NCBI RefSeq assembly: GCF_014695775.1
Contig: NZ_JACJOX010000022.1
Coordinates: 124,001-188,000 of the forward strand
Origin: Leptolyngbya sp. FACHB-60
GTDB taxonomy: Bacteria; Cyanobacteriota; Cyanobacteriia; Phormidesmidales; Phormidesmidaceae
Reading direction: 5' to 3'
DNA length: 64,000 nt
The notes under the pieces are model-generated. The model saw nothing but the letters and a program-made list of their open reading frames with translations. It was not told the origin of the DNA and did not search any database. The position numbers were made by a program, and so were the translations under genes. Below, in pieces: positions 27,492-36,814 of this stretch (position 1 is the stretch's first letter; each line of letters begins with the position of its first letter).

Positions 27492-28475
27492 ATGTCCAGA
27501 GGTCAGAGGTTTCCTACAGGTAAACCGCAGTTGCCAGCCGGACTTGGTATAGCAGGGGTCACCAGCATGCGCGAGCGGATCGAAACGCTAGTTCAAAATT
27601 TAGATAAAACCATCGTCGGCAAATCAGACTCCATTCGGCTGGTGCTAGTAGCGCTGTTTTCGGGGGGGCATGCTCTGCTTGAGGATGTGCCGGGGGTCGG
27701 TAAGACTCTACTAGCTAAATCCCTAGCCCGTTGTATCGATGGTCGATTTCAGCGCATTCAGTGCACTCCCGACCTTTTACCCACCGACGTGACCGGCACC
27801 AACATCTGGAATCCCAACAGCGGCGAGTTTCAGTTCATGCCAGGACCGGTGTTTACAAACATTTTGCTGGCTGACGAAATTAACCGAGCGACCCCTCGCA
27901 CCCAGTCGGCACTATTAGAGGTGATGGAAGAGCACCAGGTGACTCTAGACGGCTTGTCCCGCCCAGTGCCCGCCCCATTTTTTGTGATTGCAACCCAAAA
28001 CCCGGTGGAATACCAGGGCACCTTTCCTCTCCCCGAAGCCCAAATGGATCGATTTGCTCTCTCCTTTAGCCTCGGCTACCCCACCGAGAGTGAAGAGCTG
28101 CGCATGCTCCAGCGCCTTGGGGGTGGAGCCTCTCCCCACGACATTCAACCTTGCATCACCCTAGATGAGGTCATGGCTCTGCGGGCAGAATGTGCCCGGG
28201 TGACGGTGGAAGAGTCGCTACAGCGCTATGTTCTCGACCTCGTACGGGCCACCCGCACCAACAGCGACATTACCCTCGGGGTCAGCCCTCGGGGCTCAGT
28301 AGCGTTTTACAAAGCGATTCAAGCCTTGGCTTACTTAGAAGGGCGCAGCTATGCTATCCCTGACGATGCTAAGCAATTGGCCCCTCACGTGTTGGCCCAT
28401 CGCCTGATTCCGGCTGGCCACCATCGGGCTCAGCGGCTAGTGGCTGACCTGCTCGAAGCCACGCCAATTCCCTAA
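27492..28475 (+). CDS. MoxR-type AAA ATPase
   Basis: The 327-residue ATPase carries Walker A in DVPGVGKT (Lys71-Thr72), Walker B in LLADEIN, sensor 1 in FFVIATQNPVEYQGTFPLPEAQMDRF, shown as ATQNP and QMDRF, and the C-terminal lid with GVSPRGSVA. MoxR ATPases act as chaperones in assembling or activating membrane or metalloenzyme complexes, usually beside DUF58 and VWA genes, none of which is here. The start may be the internal ATG at 27567 (MRERIETL), because the first 25 residues look unlike the family. Confidence 0.93.
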   Translation: MSRGQRFPTGKPQLPAGLGIAGVTSMRERIETLVQNLDKTIVGKSDSIRLVLVALFSGGHALLEDVPGVGKTLLAKSLARCIDGRFQRIQCTPDLLPTDVTGTNIWNPNSGEFQFMPGPVFTNILLADEINRATPRTQSALLEVMEEHQVTLDGLSRPVPAPFFVIATQNPVEYQGTFPLPEAQMDRFALSFSLGYPTESEELRMLQRLGGGASPHDIQPCITLDEVMALRAECARVTVEESLQRYVLDLVRATRTNSDITLGVSPRGSVAFYKAIQALAYLEGRSYAIPDDAKQLAPHVLAHRLIPAGHHRAQRLVADLLEATPIP

Positions 28476-28607
28476 AACCGTGCTTATCCAGAGCGACGTG
28501 CAGCTTTTGCATTGACAGGGCAAACAAAATTCCCCTGGAGAGAATGGTAGTTTTTATAGCCAAACAGCCCATAATAGGGGCGGTGAACTGAAGGATCGCA
28601 ATTTCCT

Positions 28608-28862
28608 ATGCCAAGAACGCCCAGCGAGTACATCATTCACATGCTGTTGGATGGCGGCCACCACGAAGAGGTACGCTTCTCTTCCATTCAAGATTTTCAA
28701 AAGTGGTATAGCGGCGAATTGATGCCCAAGGCCACCTCCGATGAGTTCATTACGGTGCCCCTGCCTAAGGTCAATCCTGGCGAATACATGGTCATTCGTC
28801 CGTCCCGCGTCAGTGCGATTCGGGTGGAGCCGGTGTTTAGCTCTAGCGTTGAGCGGTATTAA
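28608..28862 (+). CDS. Small conserved hypothetical protein (84 residues)
   Basis: The protein opens MPRTPSEYIIHMLLDGGHHEEVRF and has a WYSGEL motif and a C-terminal half with VNPGEYMVIRPSRV. It looks soluble, with mixed alpha and beta segments. I recognise it only as a type found in other cyanobacteria. The stop codon TAA overlaps the ATG of mltA by one base, so translational coupling with the lytic transglycosylase is likely; a role at the cell envelope would be speculation. Confidence 0.72.
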   Translation: MPRTPSEYIIHMLLDGGHHEEVRFSSIQDFQKWYSGELMPKATSDEFITVPLPKVNPGEYMVIRPSRVSAIRVEPVFSSSVERY

Positions 28863-30103
28863 TGGCTGGTTGGGTTAGAGCAAGCACAAATACTCTGTTG
28901 CTGACAGCAGGTGTGGCAACGGTAGCCTGTTTGGTTGGGCAAAGCGGCGGACTGTTCGCACTGGCGGCTGAGAGCGGTGAAGCTCAAGGTCTCTTCGTTG
29001 CAGATCTTCCCACTGATGCTCAACCCTCGGCGGCTCTGCCTCTGACGCCATTCATGGGAGATAGGGAGAGCCCTCTATGGGCTGAACTTGTGCTGCCCGA
29101 TGACCGCCAAGCCTTGATCCAAGCGATTAACCATAGCCTTACCTACTTGGCTACACCCAAGGCGGCAGCAGATTATCAGGCTTATCCGGTGCCGAGCATT
29201 ACGCGCGATCGCGTGTGGCGCAGTCTGCAACGACTGCGGCAGCTAGTCGCGACTAGCCCCAGTAATCAGGCTTTTCAGGCAGCCCTCAGGCAAGAATTTG
29301 TCCTTTACGAATCGGTTGGAGCTGACGGCAGGGGCACCGTCGCCTACACCGGCTACTTTGAGCCTCAGTACCGGGCCAGCGCGGTTCCTACCGCCGAGTA
29401 CCGTTACCCTCTCTACCGTCGCCCCCCGACCTTAGATACTTGGCCTCAGCCCCACCCCACTCGCCTAGAGCTAGAGGGCGCAGATGGCTTGGCCGGTGGA
29501 CAGGGTGCTCTCGCTGGCTTAGAGCTGGTGTGGTTAGCCAATCGCCTAGAAGCGTTTCTGGTACAGGTGCAGGGTTCGGCCAAACTGCAACTCACCGACG
29601 GTCAAGTTATGTCGGTGGGCTATGCGGGACGAACCGAATATCCCTACACCAGCATTGGTCGTGCCCTAGTCGACGACGGCAAAATCGACCCAAACAATCT
29701 GTCGCTGCCAAATCTGTTGGCCTACTTTGAGGCTCATCCTGAAGAGCTGAATCACTACTTGCCCCAAAATGAGCGGTTTATCTTTTTTCGTGAGGGCAGT
29801 GACGGGCCGCCTTCGGGCAGCCTGAGTGTGCCGGTGACAGCTGGCTATTCGATCGCTACCGACAAATCATTAATGCCGCCGGGGGCGATCGCGGCTATTC
29901 AGCTGTCATTACCTCAGCAAACACCCCAGGGCGACTGGGGCAGCCAACCCACCACGCGCCTGGTACTTGACCAAGATACAGGCGGGGCCATTCAAGGCCC
30001 TGGACGGGTCGATTTGTATGTGGGATCGGGCAGCCAAGCTGGGGAGCTAGCTGGACGTATCAACACGTCAGGGCACTTATATTACCTGCTGCTGCGTCCT
30101 TGA
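28862..30103 (+). CDS. mltA: Membrane-bound lytic murein transglycosylase A
   Basis: MltA cleaves peptidoglycan glycan strands to 1,6-anhydromuropeptides in the periplasm. The N-terminus (NTLLLTAGVATVACLVGQ) is a signal sequence. The MltA domain has AYTGYFEPQYRAS, PLYRRP and the VQVQGSAKLQLTDG block; the 3D domain near the C-terminus shows TRLVLDQDTGGAIQG and GRVDLYVGSG, with the Asp residues that give it its name. The start overlaps the stop of the preceding small gene. Length 413 is typical for cyanobacterial MltA. Confidence 0.94.
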   Translation: MAGWVRASTNTLLLTAGVATVACLVGQSGGLFALAAESGEAQGLFVADLPTDAQPSAALPLTPFMGDRESPLWAELVLPDDRQALIQAINHSLTYLATPKAAADYQAYPVPSITRDRVWRSLQRLRQLVATSPSNQAFQAALRQEFVLYESVGADGRGTVAYTGYFEPQYRASAVPTAEYRYPLYRRPPTLDTWPQPHPTRLELEGADGLAGGQGALAGLELVWLANRLEAFLVQVQGSAKLQLTDGQVMSVGYAGRTEYPYTSIGRALVDDGKIDPNNLSLPNLLAYFEAHPEELNHYLPQNERFIFFREGSDGPPSGSLSVPVTAGYSIATDKSLMPPGAIAAIQLSLPQQTPQGDWGSQPTTRLVLDQDTGGAIQGPGRVDLYVGSGSQAGELAGRINTSGHLYYLLLRP

Positions 30104-30168
30104 GAGAGCAGTGCTTCTATCGCTGTTCCTTCGAGTTTGCTGCAGGCAGGGTGTTACCCTATAGGCCT

Positions 30169-32133
30169 ATGGATACTTCCTTTGCCCTCACCCTACAGAT
30201 TGTACTCACGGTGCTGGCCGGAGTTACTGCGCAGGTCATCGGAGAGATCGCCAGGGTACCCAGCATTATTTTTCTGCTGCTGTTTGGCATTGGTTTGGGA
30301 CCAGATGGCATTGGGTTACTCCATCCTCAAGATTTAGGAATTGGGCTAGAGGTAATTGTGGCCCTCAGCGTAGCGCTAATTCTCTTTGAGGGCGGGTTAA
30401 GCCTAGAGTTAAGTGAACTCGGCCAGGTTTCCAACAGTCTGCGCAACCTGGTTACTATCGGTATCTTTGTCACCCTGATTGGCGGTGGTATGGCAGCCCA
30501 CTGGCTGGGAGAGTTTCCCTGGTCGCTGGCATTTCTTTACGCTTCGCTGGTAGTGGTGACTGGCCCGACTGTAATCGGGCCTCTGCTGCGCCAGGTGGCG
30601 GTCGATCGCAAGGTAGCAACCCTGCTAGAGGGTGAAGGCGTGCTGATTGATCCGATTGGGGCCATCTTAGCGGTGGTGGTGCTCGACATTATTCTCAACG
30701 GGGATGCCGACCCCACTACGGTGGTTGGCGGCCTGATTTTGCGACTGAGCATCGGCACGCTAATTGGCTTAGTAGGCGGTGGCCTGATGGGTCTTTTGCT
30801 GAAGCAGGCTAGCTTTTTAGGAGAAGATCTGCGCAACCTCACTGTGCTGGCAGGGCTGTGGGGGCTGTTTGGGCTGGCCCAGAGCATTCGTAGCGAGGCG
30901 GGGCTGATGACCACCGTAGTAGCAGGCATGATGGTGCGCTGGCTGTCGGTGCCCGACGAGCGGCTGCTGCGTCGGTTTAAGGGCCAGCTGACAGTGCTGG
31001 CGGTGTCGGTACTGTTTATTTTGCTGGCGGCAGACCTGTCAATTGCCAGTGTGTTTGCCCTGGGCCAGGGAGCAGTTTTGACAGTGCTAGTGCTGATGGT
31101 GGTGGTACGTCCAGTGAACGTCTGGCTATGCACCCGATCCAGCGATTTGAACTGGCGCCAAAAGCTATTTCTGGGCTGGGTTGCCCCCCGTGGCATTGTG
31201 TCGGCCTCGGTAGCCTCTCTATTTGCTATTTTGCTGACTGAGCGGGGCATCAGCGGAGGGGAGGCGATCAAGGCTCTGGTGTTTCTCACCATCATTATGA
31301 CGGTGATGGTGCAGGGGCTTACCGCTCGGTTCGTAGCCGGTTGGTTGGGCATTACTAAGGCGGCTGCGGTAGGGGCCGTAATTGTTGGGTGCAGCCCACT
31401 CAGTTTGTTAATCGCCCGTCTAATTAAGGAATACGGCGACCCGGTAGTCATCATTGACACTAACGATGCCGCCTGCAATGCCGCCAAAAAGGAAGGCATT
31501 GAGCTTTTAATTAGCAGCGCCCTCGATCGCGATGTTTTGGAACGGGCGGGTCTAGATAAAGCTGGCACCTTTTTAGCTATGACAAAAAATGGCGAAGTTA
31601 ATGCTGTGGTAGCGCAGCGAGCGCTGGAGGAATTTCAACCGGCCCGGGTGGTAGCGGTGGTGCCTCAGGAGAAGAGCTTAAGTGAGCTGCCCAATCAGGG
31701 GCAGCTAAAGGGGGCACAGACACCTCGCCTCGCCCTAAAGCAGTGGAATACTTACCTCACCGATGGGGAGGTGCGCCTAGGCGAGACTTGGCTACGGCAG
31801 GAGAATAGTGAGCTTCAACAGGCTCACCTGGCTACGCTGATAGACAACGGTGCCATGGTACCTCTACTGGTAGAGCGCGACGATGCACTCCGAGTTGCCC
31901 TGGGGCAGGAACGCTGGGAAGTGGGCGATCGCATGATTTACCTCTGGCATGACTCCAAACCCAAACTGCTCAAACAGCTTGCAGGCGGCATTCAGCCAAC
32001 TCGGCTCACCCTAGAAACATTGCCCATGGTCGAGGCCGTGCCCCCAGCACCAAAAGATCCTTTAGCAGAAACCGCTATAGCAGTAGCGCTCGTCTCTGAA
32101 AGGTCAGCTTTGTCAGATGGAGCCATCCCCTAA
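30169..32133 (+). CDS. CPA-type cation:proton antiporter with C-terminal RCK/TrkA-N domain
   Basis: Residues 1-405 hold about 12 membrane segments of a sodium/proton exchanger. They include LLLFGIGLGPDGIGLL, ILFEGGLSLEL, and the ion-binding stretch GPTVIGPLL plus EGEGVLIDPIGAILA with the conserved acidic residue. Residues about 415-530 form a TrkA-N (Rossmann) domain: AVIVGCSPLSLLIARLIKE, VVIIDTNDAA, TKNGEVNAVVA. The rest is a regulatory tail. It likely exchanges Na+ or K+ for H+ under NAD(H) control. The start at 30169 (MDTSFALTLQ) is used; a TTG at 30100 overlapping mltA is unlikely. Confidence 0.93.
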   Translation: MDTSFALTLQIVLTVLAGVTAQVIGEIARVPSIIFLLLFGIGLGPDGIGLLHPQDLGIGLEVIVALSVALILFEGGLSLELSELGQVSNSLRNLVTIGIFVTLIGGGMAAHWLGEFPWSLAFLYASLVVVTGPTVIGPLLRQVAVDRKVATLLEGEGVLIDPIGAILAVVVLDIILNGDADPTTVVGGLILRLSIGTLIGLVGGGLMGLLLKQASFLGEDLRNLTVLAGLWGLFGLAQSIRSEAGLMTTVVAGMMVRWLSVPDERLLRRFKGQLTVLAVSVLFILLAADLSIASVFALGQGAVLTVLVLMVVVRPVNVWLCTRSSDLNWRQKLFLGWVAPRGIVSASVASLFAILLTERGISGGEAIKALVFLTIIMTVMVQGLTARFVAGWLGITKAAAVGAVIVGCSPLSLLIARLIKEYGDPVVIIDTNDAACNAAKKEGIELLISSALDRDVLERAGLDKAGTFLAMTKNGEVNAVVAQRALEEFQPARVVAVVPQEKSLSELPNQGQLKGAQTPRLALKQWNTYLTDGEVRLGETWLRQENSELQQAHLATLIDNGAMVPLLVERDDALRVALGQERWEVGDRMIYLWHDSKPKLLKQLAGGIQPTRLTLETLPMVEAVPPAPKDPLAETAIAVALVSERSALSDGAIP

Positions 32134-32281
32134 TCAGCAGACTCTAATTCTGCTGTGGGTACATCGTTGACCAGCGCTTAGGCCTAACGAGGGTTGCTAT
32201 CCCTGCTGCGAAATTTCCGTTTCTAGATAAGCCGGATTCTCCTGACGCGACGGCACTCCAGTCTTCACCTGCATCAACTTT

Positions 32282-33025
32282 ATGGCTTCCAACCCGATTC
32301 ATGTTTCAGCGCCAGGTACGCTTACTGGCATCGGCGTTGGCCCCGGAGACCCCGACTTAATTACGCTCAAAGCGCTTAAGTGTCTTCAGACGGCCGATGT
32401 TGTAGCCTTTCCCCAGGGGCGCAGCGGTCGACCCGGTGTGGCTCAGACAATCATTGCGCCCCACCTGGGTCAGCAACAGCTCCTACCGCTCGATTTTCCC
32501 TACATTTTCGACTCAGATCAGCTCACTAGCGCTTGGCAGCAAGCAGGCGATCGCGTTTGGCAGTGTCTGAGCCAAGGACAAAACGTGGTGTTTGCCTGTG
32601 AAGGCGATCTCAGCTTTTACGGCACCTTCAACTACCTGGCCTTAAGCCTAGAGCGTCGGTACCCAGCCGCACAAATCAAGCGCATTCCTGGCATTTGCTC
32701 CCCAATGGCAGCGGTCAGCGCCCTTGGATTACCGCTCACGGTGCAGTCAGACAAACTGGTAGTACTGCCTGCTCTTTATACGGTGGATGAGCTGGACGCT
32801 ATTTTGGCCTGGGCTGATGTCGTGGTGCTGCTCAAGGTGGGGTCTGTGTACAACCAGATTTGGCAGTTGCTACAGCAACGGTATCTCTTAGAGCACAGCT
32901 GGGTCATCGTCAATGCCACTCAGCCCACCCAAATGGTCTATCGCCCTCTGACGGCCTACCCCTGTCTAGAGCTACCGTACTTTTCGCTTATGGTCATAAG
33001 GTCGGGGGCAAATCCGCTACCCTAG
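32282..33025 (+). CDS. cobI: Precorrin-2 C20-methyltransferase
   Basis: The 247-residue SAM-dependent enzyme of the tetrapyrrole methylase family carries GIGVGPGDPDLITLKA at the N-terminus (SAM site GVGPGDP), VVFACEGDLSFYGTF, and GICSPMAAVSALGLPL, as in CobI/CbiL. It methylates precorrin-2 at C20 in cobalamin biosynthesis. Cytoplasmic. The ATG at 32282 follows a 148-base spacer; no cobalamin riboswitch pattern was recognised there. A TonB-like gene starts 71 bases downstream, so a B12-related operon is conceivable. Confidence 0.95.
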   Translation: MASNPIHVSAPGTLTGIGVGPGDPDLITLKALKCLQTADVVAFPQGRSGRPGVAQTIIAPHLGQQQLLPLDFPYIFDSDQLTSAWQQAGDRVWQCLSQGQNVVFACEGDLSFYGTFNYLALSLERRYPAAQIKRIPGICSPMAAVSALGLPLTVQSDKLVVLPALYTVDELDAILAWADVVVLLKVGSVYNQIWQLLQQRYLLEHSWVIVNATQPTQMVYRPLTAYPCLELPYFSLMVIRSGANPLP

Positions 33026-33096
33026 AGATGGCTAGGAACTCAGGTTTACAGGGTCAAGTCAATACATCATAGCGATCGCAAACAGCACGGTACGGC

Positions 33097-34251
33097 ATGA
33101 ATTCACCTAACGCGCCCAGGCTAAACCAACTGATCAAAACCGCCCGTCAACCCCAGTGGATAGCAGCGCTATTGTCATTGGGATTTCACGTAGTGTTGTT
33201 TGCTGCTGGCCCCTCCTTTTCCAGCCTAAGCGCCACTGCCATGGGAGAAAGCGATTCAGATTCAGAAGAGCGGCGGGTTCCGTTGATTGAGCTAACCCCT
33301 GAGGAGCAAAATCGTCTGCCCGACTTTTCAACCCCCGCCTACTCTTTGGACGGCGAAGATGATTTATTTAGTCTGTTTCCCCCCTCAGGCAACAGCCTAC
33401 CCCTTGATCCCGGTTCAGACTTTGGTGCGTCCTTGGCGATTCCTGCCCCTAGGTTGCCCTCTAGGCCCTTTCCTTCAGGCATCTCACCCTATACCTCCCC
33501 TGGCCGTTCCTCTATAACGCTATCTCCCCGCCGTACCCCTTTTCCCGCCTCGCCCAATAGAGGCACGATCCGGCGGCCTGCTGGGCCTCCCGCTAGCGAT
33601 CCTGCATCCCAAGGTGCTTCAACGCCAACCGTTACTGCTCCAGAAGATACAACCGAAAGTAGTGCTGCTGATTTAGAACTAAATCAGGGCAATGGAGAAA
33701 GCACCAATGCCAGCAGTATTCCGCTAGAACCTACAAACCCGGCCGCTCCATCAGAAGGACAAGAAAACGAGCAAGCTAGTGAACTGTTAGCTCGGGTAGA
33801 GTTTAACGATGCTCAAACCAGCGCCAGTGAGGTTGAAATTGCCAAGGCGGCCTGGCTGCAATCAGTTCAAGAAAAATTAGGAGATGGGGTCACCGAAGCT
33901 TCTGATCCCATTGTTCTCAAAGTTCCCTACAGCGGTCGACTCTGCCTATCTCCTGAGCCTGCCGATGGGCTATTAGGGGTAGTCGGATTACCCGGTGAAA
34001 CTAGCGACAGTGTTGAATTATGGACAACAGTACTCAAAAGTACAGGTTACCCATTCTTAAACCAAGCCGCTGAACAGGCAATTCAAAACCTTCAGCAACA
34101 AAGTACCGACGACAGCGCGTTGGCAGTCAATACTTCGTATCAAGTCACTGTAGAAGTAGAATACGACGATCAAAACTGCATAAGTCGTGAGGCTCTCCTA
34201 CAATCGCGTACGGGTGCATCAGAAGAATTCAATAACTCAACAGCTGAGTGA
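33097..34251 (+). CDS. TonB-like membrane-anchored proline-rich protein
   Basis: The 384-residue protein has one N-terminal membrane segment (WIAALLSLGFHVVLFAAG), a layout typical of TonB. Then comes a long Pro/Ser/Thr-rich spacer (residues about 60-230) and a C-terminal domain (about 260-360) with WLQSVQEKLG, STGYPFLNQAAEQAI and TSYQVTVEVEYD, similar in plan to a TonB C-terminal domain. It probably spans the periplasm. Whether it drives an outer membrane receptor is inference; ExbB/ExbD and receptors are not in the window. It is followed by a very strong hairpin. Confidence 0.68.
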   Translation: MNSPNAPRLNQLIKTARQPQWIAALLSLGFHVVLFAAGPSFSSLSATAMGESDSDSEERRVPLIELTPEEQNRLPDFSTPAYSLDGEDDLFSLFPPSGNSLPLDPGSDFGASLAIPAPRLPSRPFPSGISPYTSPGRSSITLSPRRTPFPASPNRGTIRRPAGPPASDPASQGASTPTVTAPEDTTESSAADLELNQGNGESTNASSIPLEPTNPAAPSEGQENEQASELLARVEFNDAQTSASEVEIAKAAWLQSVQEKLGDGVTEASDPIVLKVPYSGRLCLSPEPADGLLGVVGLPGETSDSVELWTTVLKSTGYPFLNQAAEQAIQNLQQQSTDDSALAVNTSYQVTVEVEYDDQNCISREALLQSRTGASEEFNNSTAE

Positions 34252-34334
34252 GTCTTTAATAGGCTTTGACTGATTTGCAGAATGACAGTGCTCGTTGAGC
34301 TATTGGAATTGATCCTCAGCGCTCAATCACCGAA

Positions 34335-34381
34335 TTGACAACCACCAGGGAGATTAAGTGAATCTCCCTGGTGGTTGTCAA
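34335..34381. terminator. Perfect 21-bp inverted repeat, shared terminator for convergent genes
   Basis: Arms 34335-34355 and 34361-34381 are perfect reverse complements with a five-base loop (AAGTG). Core motif: ACCACCAGGGAG / CTCCCTGGTGGT. It lies between the convergent TonB-like gene (plus, ends 34251) and the ABC exporter (minus, ends 34393). It has no T-run, but the stem is long enough to act in both directions. Confidence 0.8.
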
Positions 34382-34392
34382 CAAGCATTTAT

Positions 34393-36192
34393 CTATTTTT
34401 GAGGAGCAAGAACGACATCAGCATAGGTTCCAGATCGCGCTACTGTACCTTTTTCGAGGACATAGATGCGATCGCAGTGTTCAATTGTTGACAACCGGTG
34501 GGCAATGATAATTAGAGTTTTAGAGCCCGCTAAAGCTCTGATCGATTCACTAATCAATCGTTCTGTTTCATTATCTAGAGCAGAAGTCGCTTCGTCTAGT
34601 ACGAGAATCTCTCTCTGGTGATAAAGTGCACGGGCAATGCCAATGCGCTGGCGTTGCCCGCCTGAGAGACGCACCCCACGCTCACCTACTTCGGTGTCAA
34701 TGCCGTTTGGCAAGTCTTGAACCAATTCTTCAAGCTGCGCGGCTTTGATTGCATACCACAAACGTTCACTATCAATCTCAGCTTTCGAAACCCCAAAAGC
34801 AATGTTTTTCTCAATAGTGTCATCAGTCAAAAAGATAGACTGAGGTATGTAACCAACTAGCTTTCTCCAGCTTGACAGATCACTGTAAATCGACTTTCCA
34901 TCGAGAAAAATATCGCCGCTCTGAGGAACCAGTAGGCTTAAAATAACATCCACTAGGGTCGTTTTCCCTGCCCCTGATTGACCTATGAGCCCAATAGACT
35001 CTCCTCGCTTAATCTCCATTGAGACACCCGCTAGAGAAGGCTTAGGAGAACTAGGATATTGGTAAAAGATATCAGAAATCTGCAGTTTTTCAGAAAAGTT
35101 GGCGGAATACTTTTTGTCAGGAATATAGGGAGAGCTAGTGATCGGAGAAGGATTATTGTACTTGCTGAACTCGTTATTCTCAATTTCCTTAAGGTCTAAA
35201 TACATCGTGTCCAAGCTATGAGCAGAGTTCCGCAACTTACCAATACATTCTGCCAAGTTACTGGCCGCCGGAATCAATCTCAAAGAAGCAACGGCAAATA
35301 CACCCATGCTAGCGATCGCCGCTTGAAAATCTTGCCCAATAAGTAATTGAGAGACACAGACAAATCCAACGATGGCTGTTATCAACAGCGTCTCAATCAT
35401 TGTTCGTGGTACAAACTGAGCGCTCTGGAAGAGAATCTCTACTCGGGCTTCTTCATGGACATGATCTTCTAGTTCTTTGCGAAAATAATCTTCGCAACCA
35501 AAAACTCGCGTTTCCTTAATGCCTCCTAACCCATGGTTGACAGCCTTAATGGTTTCTTCCCGAGCAATGGTCGACAATTTTCCCCACTGTTTCAGTCGCT
35601 TCACCAAGAAAGAAAAGACTACAAAAGCGGGTAGGAGAGCAGCCAACGAAACCGTCAGCAATAAAACATTAGTTTTTGCCATTAACACTAAAAGTGTGGC
35701 AACCACAATAATATGAGAGACTGACTCCACCATCGGCAAAGAAACCATAAAGCAGAATCGGTGCGTCTCATTCGTTATTTTGTTGATGTAATCTGCAGTA
35801 TTCCTTGTCAAATGGAAATCGTAAGGAGCAAGCAAATACGTGTTAAAAAGGCGCTCTTGAACAGCAGCTCTTTGGTCAAAAAGAACCTTATACGAATAAC
35901 GCTTGCTTAGAAAATAAATGGCTCCTTTAATTAAAAATATTACAATAATAAATATTCCAAACCAAAGAACGAGCTTTTCTAAACTGCTAAATCTAAAGGC
36001 TTGATAAATTCTGCCAAAGATATCACTTTCTCGAACCACCTTTCCTGGGTCACCGGCCAAATTCAAGAAAGGGCCGATCAAGCCTATACCAAAGGCCTCT
36101 AGAACAGATGTGAGAAGGAAAATACTAACCAGCCAGATCAGTTGTCGCTGATGCCCGGAAAAAACATAAAGAAATTTCTGAAAGTAACCCAC
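34393..36192 (-). CDS. ABC transporter, fused membrane and ATPase domains (exporter type)
   Basis: The 599-residue half-transporter has six membrane segments in residues 15-310 and an ATPase from about 360. Walker A is GQSGAGKTT, the signature LSGGQRQRIGIARAL, Walker B ILVLDEATSALD and the switch His in IIAHRLSTIEHCD. The layout resembles HepA/MsbA-type exporters, which move lipids, lipid-linked oligosaccharides or polysaccharide precursors out of the cell. Next to Wzy-, Wza- and Wzc-like genes this suggests a polysaccharide-related substrate. It is a dimer by family rule. Confidence 0.93.
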   Translation of the reverse strand: MGYFQKFLYVFSGHQRQLIWLVSIFLLTSVLEAFGIGLIGPFLNLAGDPGKVVRESDIFGRIYQAFRFSSLEKLVLWFGIFIIVIFLIKGAIYFLSKRYSYKVLFDQRAAVQERLFNTYLLAPYDFHLTRNTADYINKITNETHRFCFMVSLPMVESVSHIIVVATLLVLMAKTNVLLLTVSLAALLPAFVVFSFLVKRLKQWGKLSTIAREETIKAVNHGLGGIKETRVFGCEDYFRKELEDHVHEEARVEILFQSAQFVPRTMIETLLITAIVGFVCVSQLLIGQDFQAAIASMGVFAVASLRLIPAASNLAECIGKLRNSAHSLDTMYLDLKEIENNEFSKYNNPSPITSSPYIPDKKYSANFSEKLQISDIFYQYPSSPKPSLAGVSMEIKRGESIGLIGQSGAGKTTLVDVILSLLVPQSGDIFLDGKSIYSDLSSWRKLVGYIPQSIFLTDDTIEKNIAFGVSKAEIDSERLWYAIKAAQLEELVQDLPNGIDTEVGERGVRLSGGQRQRIGIARALYHQREILVLDEATSALDNETERLISESIRALAGSKTLIIIAHRLSTIEHCDRIYVLEKGTVARSGTYADVVLAPQK

Positions 36193-36814
36193 CTTTTCTC
36201 TCCCAAAAAACTGCTAAATGCCCTAGTCAAATTAGCTGAGCAAAAGCACCTTACAAACCTTTCACCCTACTATTGGGCAGAACAAATGCTCTATTGCTTA
36301 ACCGTTACGTGTTTACCTAATTAGCATCAATTGTTAGTAGCTTTTGGCAATCAGTACTTCGATCGCCCTATCCCATACTATAGTACCCATATAATGTGAG
36401 AATAAGATTTAGCAAAGCAAATTATTCATGATGGCAGAAGAACACTTTAAGAAAGCTTCATGTCATCTTCCATTCCTATAACTCCATCATCAGAAGATTT
36501 TCCGCACGAATCTCAGATTACGGGAGAAAGCCCGTTCAGGTTATTTCTCGTCCTCACAAATGAAATTCGCCCAAAAAGGCGATTACCAGAGAGGAAACTG
36601 TGCCATAAGCTGTACAGTTCTATACCGGCTAAGCCTTGCAATAGTGAGATTTCATCAAGTATTCATCTCTATATAAGGCAGATCCAGAAAAAGGGCATCA
36701 CTTGCCTACATCAAATATAATTGAATTCAGTAGAGCTTTAAAAAGCCTTGTGGTGGTATAGCCACGTAAAACGCTAACATTTGTTCCCGCTTTTTTGTTC
36801 AAGCACTTAATGCC
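36193..36814. other. AT-rich divergent intergenic region before the Wzy-like gene
   Basis: This 622-base region separates the ABC exporter (minus) and the Wzy-like gene (plus). A TATAAT occurs at 36390-36395, but no good -35 stands 17 bases away. An open frame at 36460-36720 (86 codons) shows no family features and is not called. Base composition is clearly AT-richer than the flanks. Confidence 0.55.

Noticed and set aside
30537..31568. Open frame of 343 codons opposite the cation antiporter
   Set aside because: It mirrors membrane-segment codons of the real gene, giving a Ser/Thr/Ala-rich translation without domain character.
32134..32281. Cobalamin riboswitch before cobI
   Set aside because: Only a 7-bp CAGCAGA/TCTGCTG hairpin (32135-32155) is visible; the conserved B12-box pattern was not recognised.
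36460..36720. 86-codon frame before the Wzy-like gene
   Set aside because: No ribosome site, no family features and composition like the surrounding non-coding DNA.
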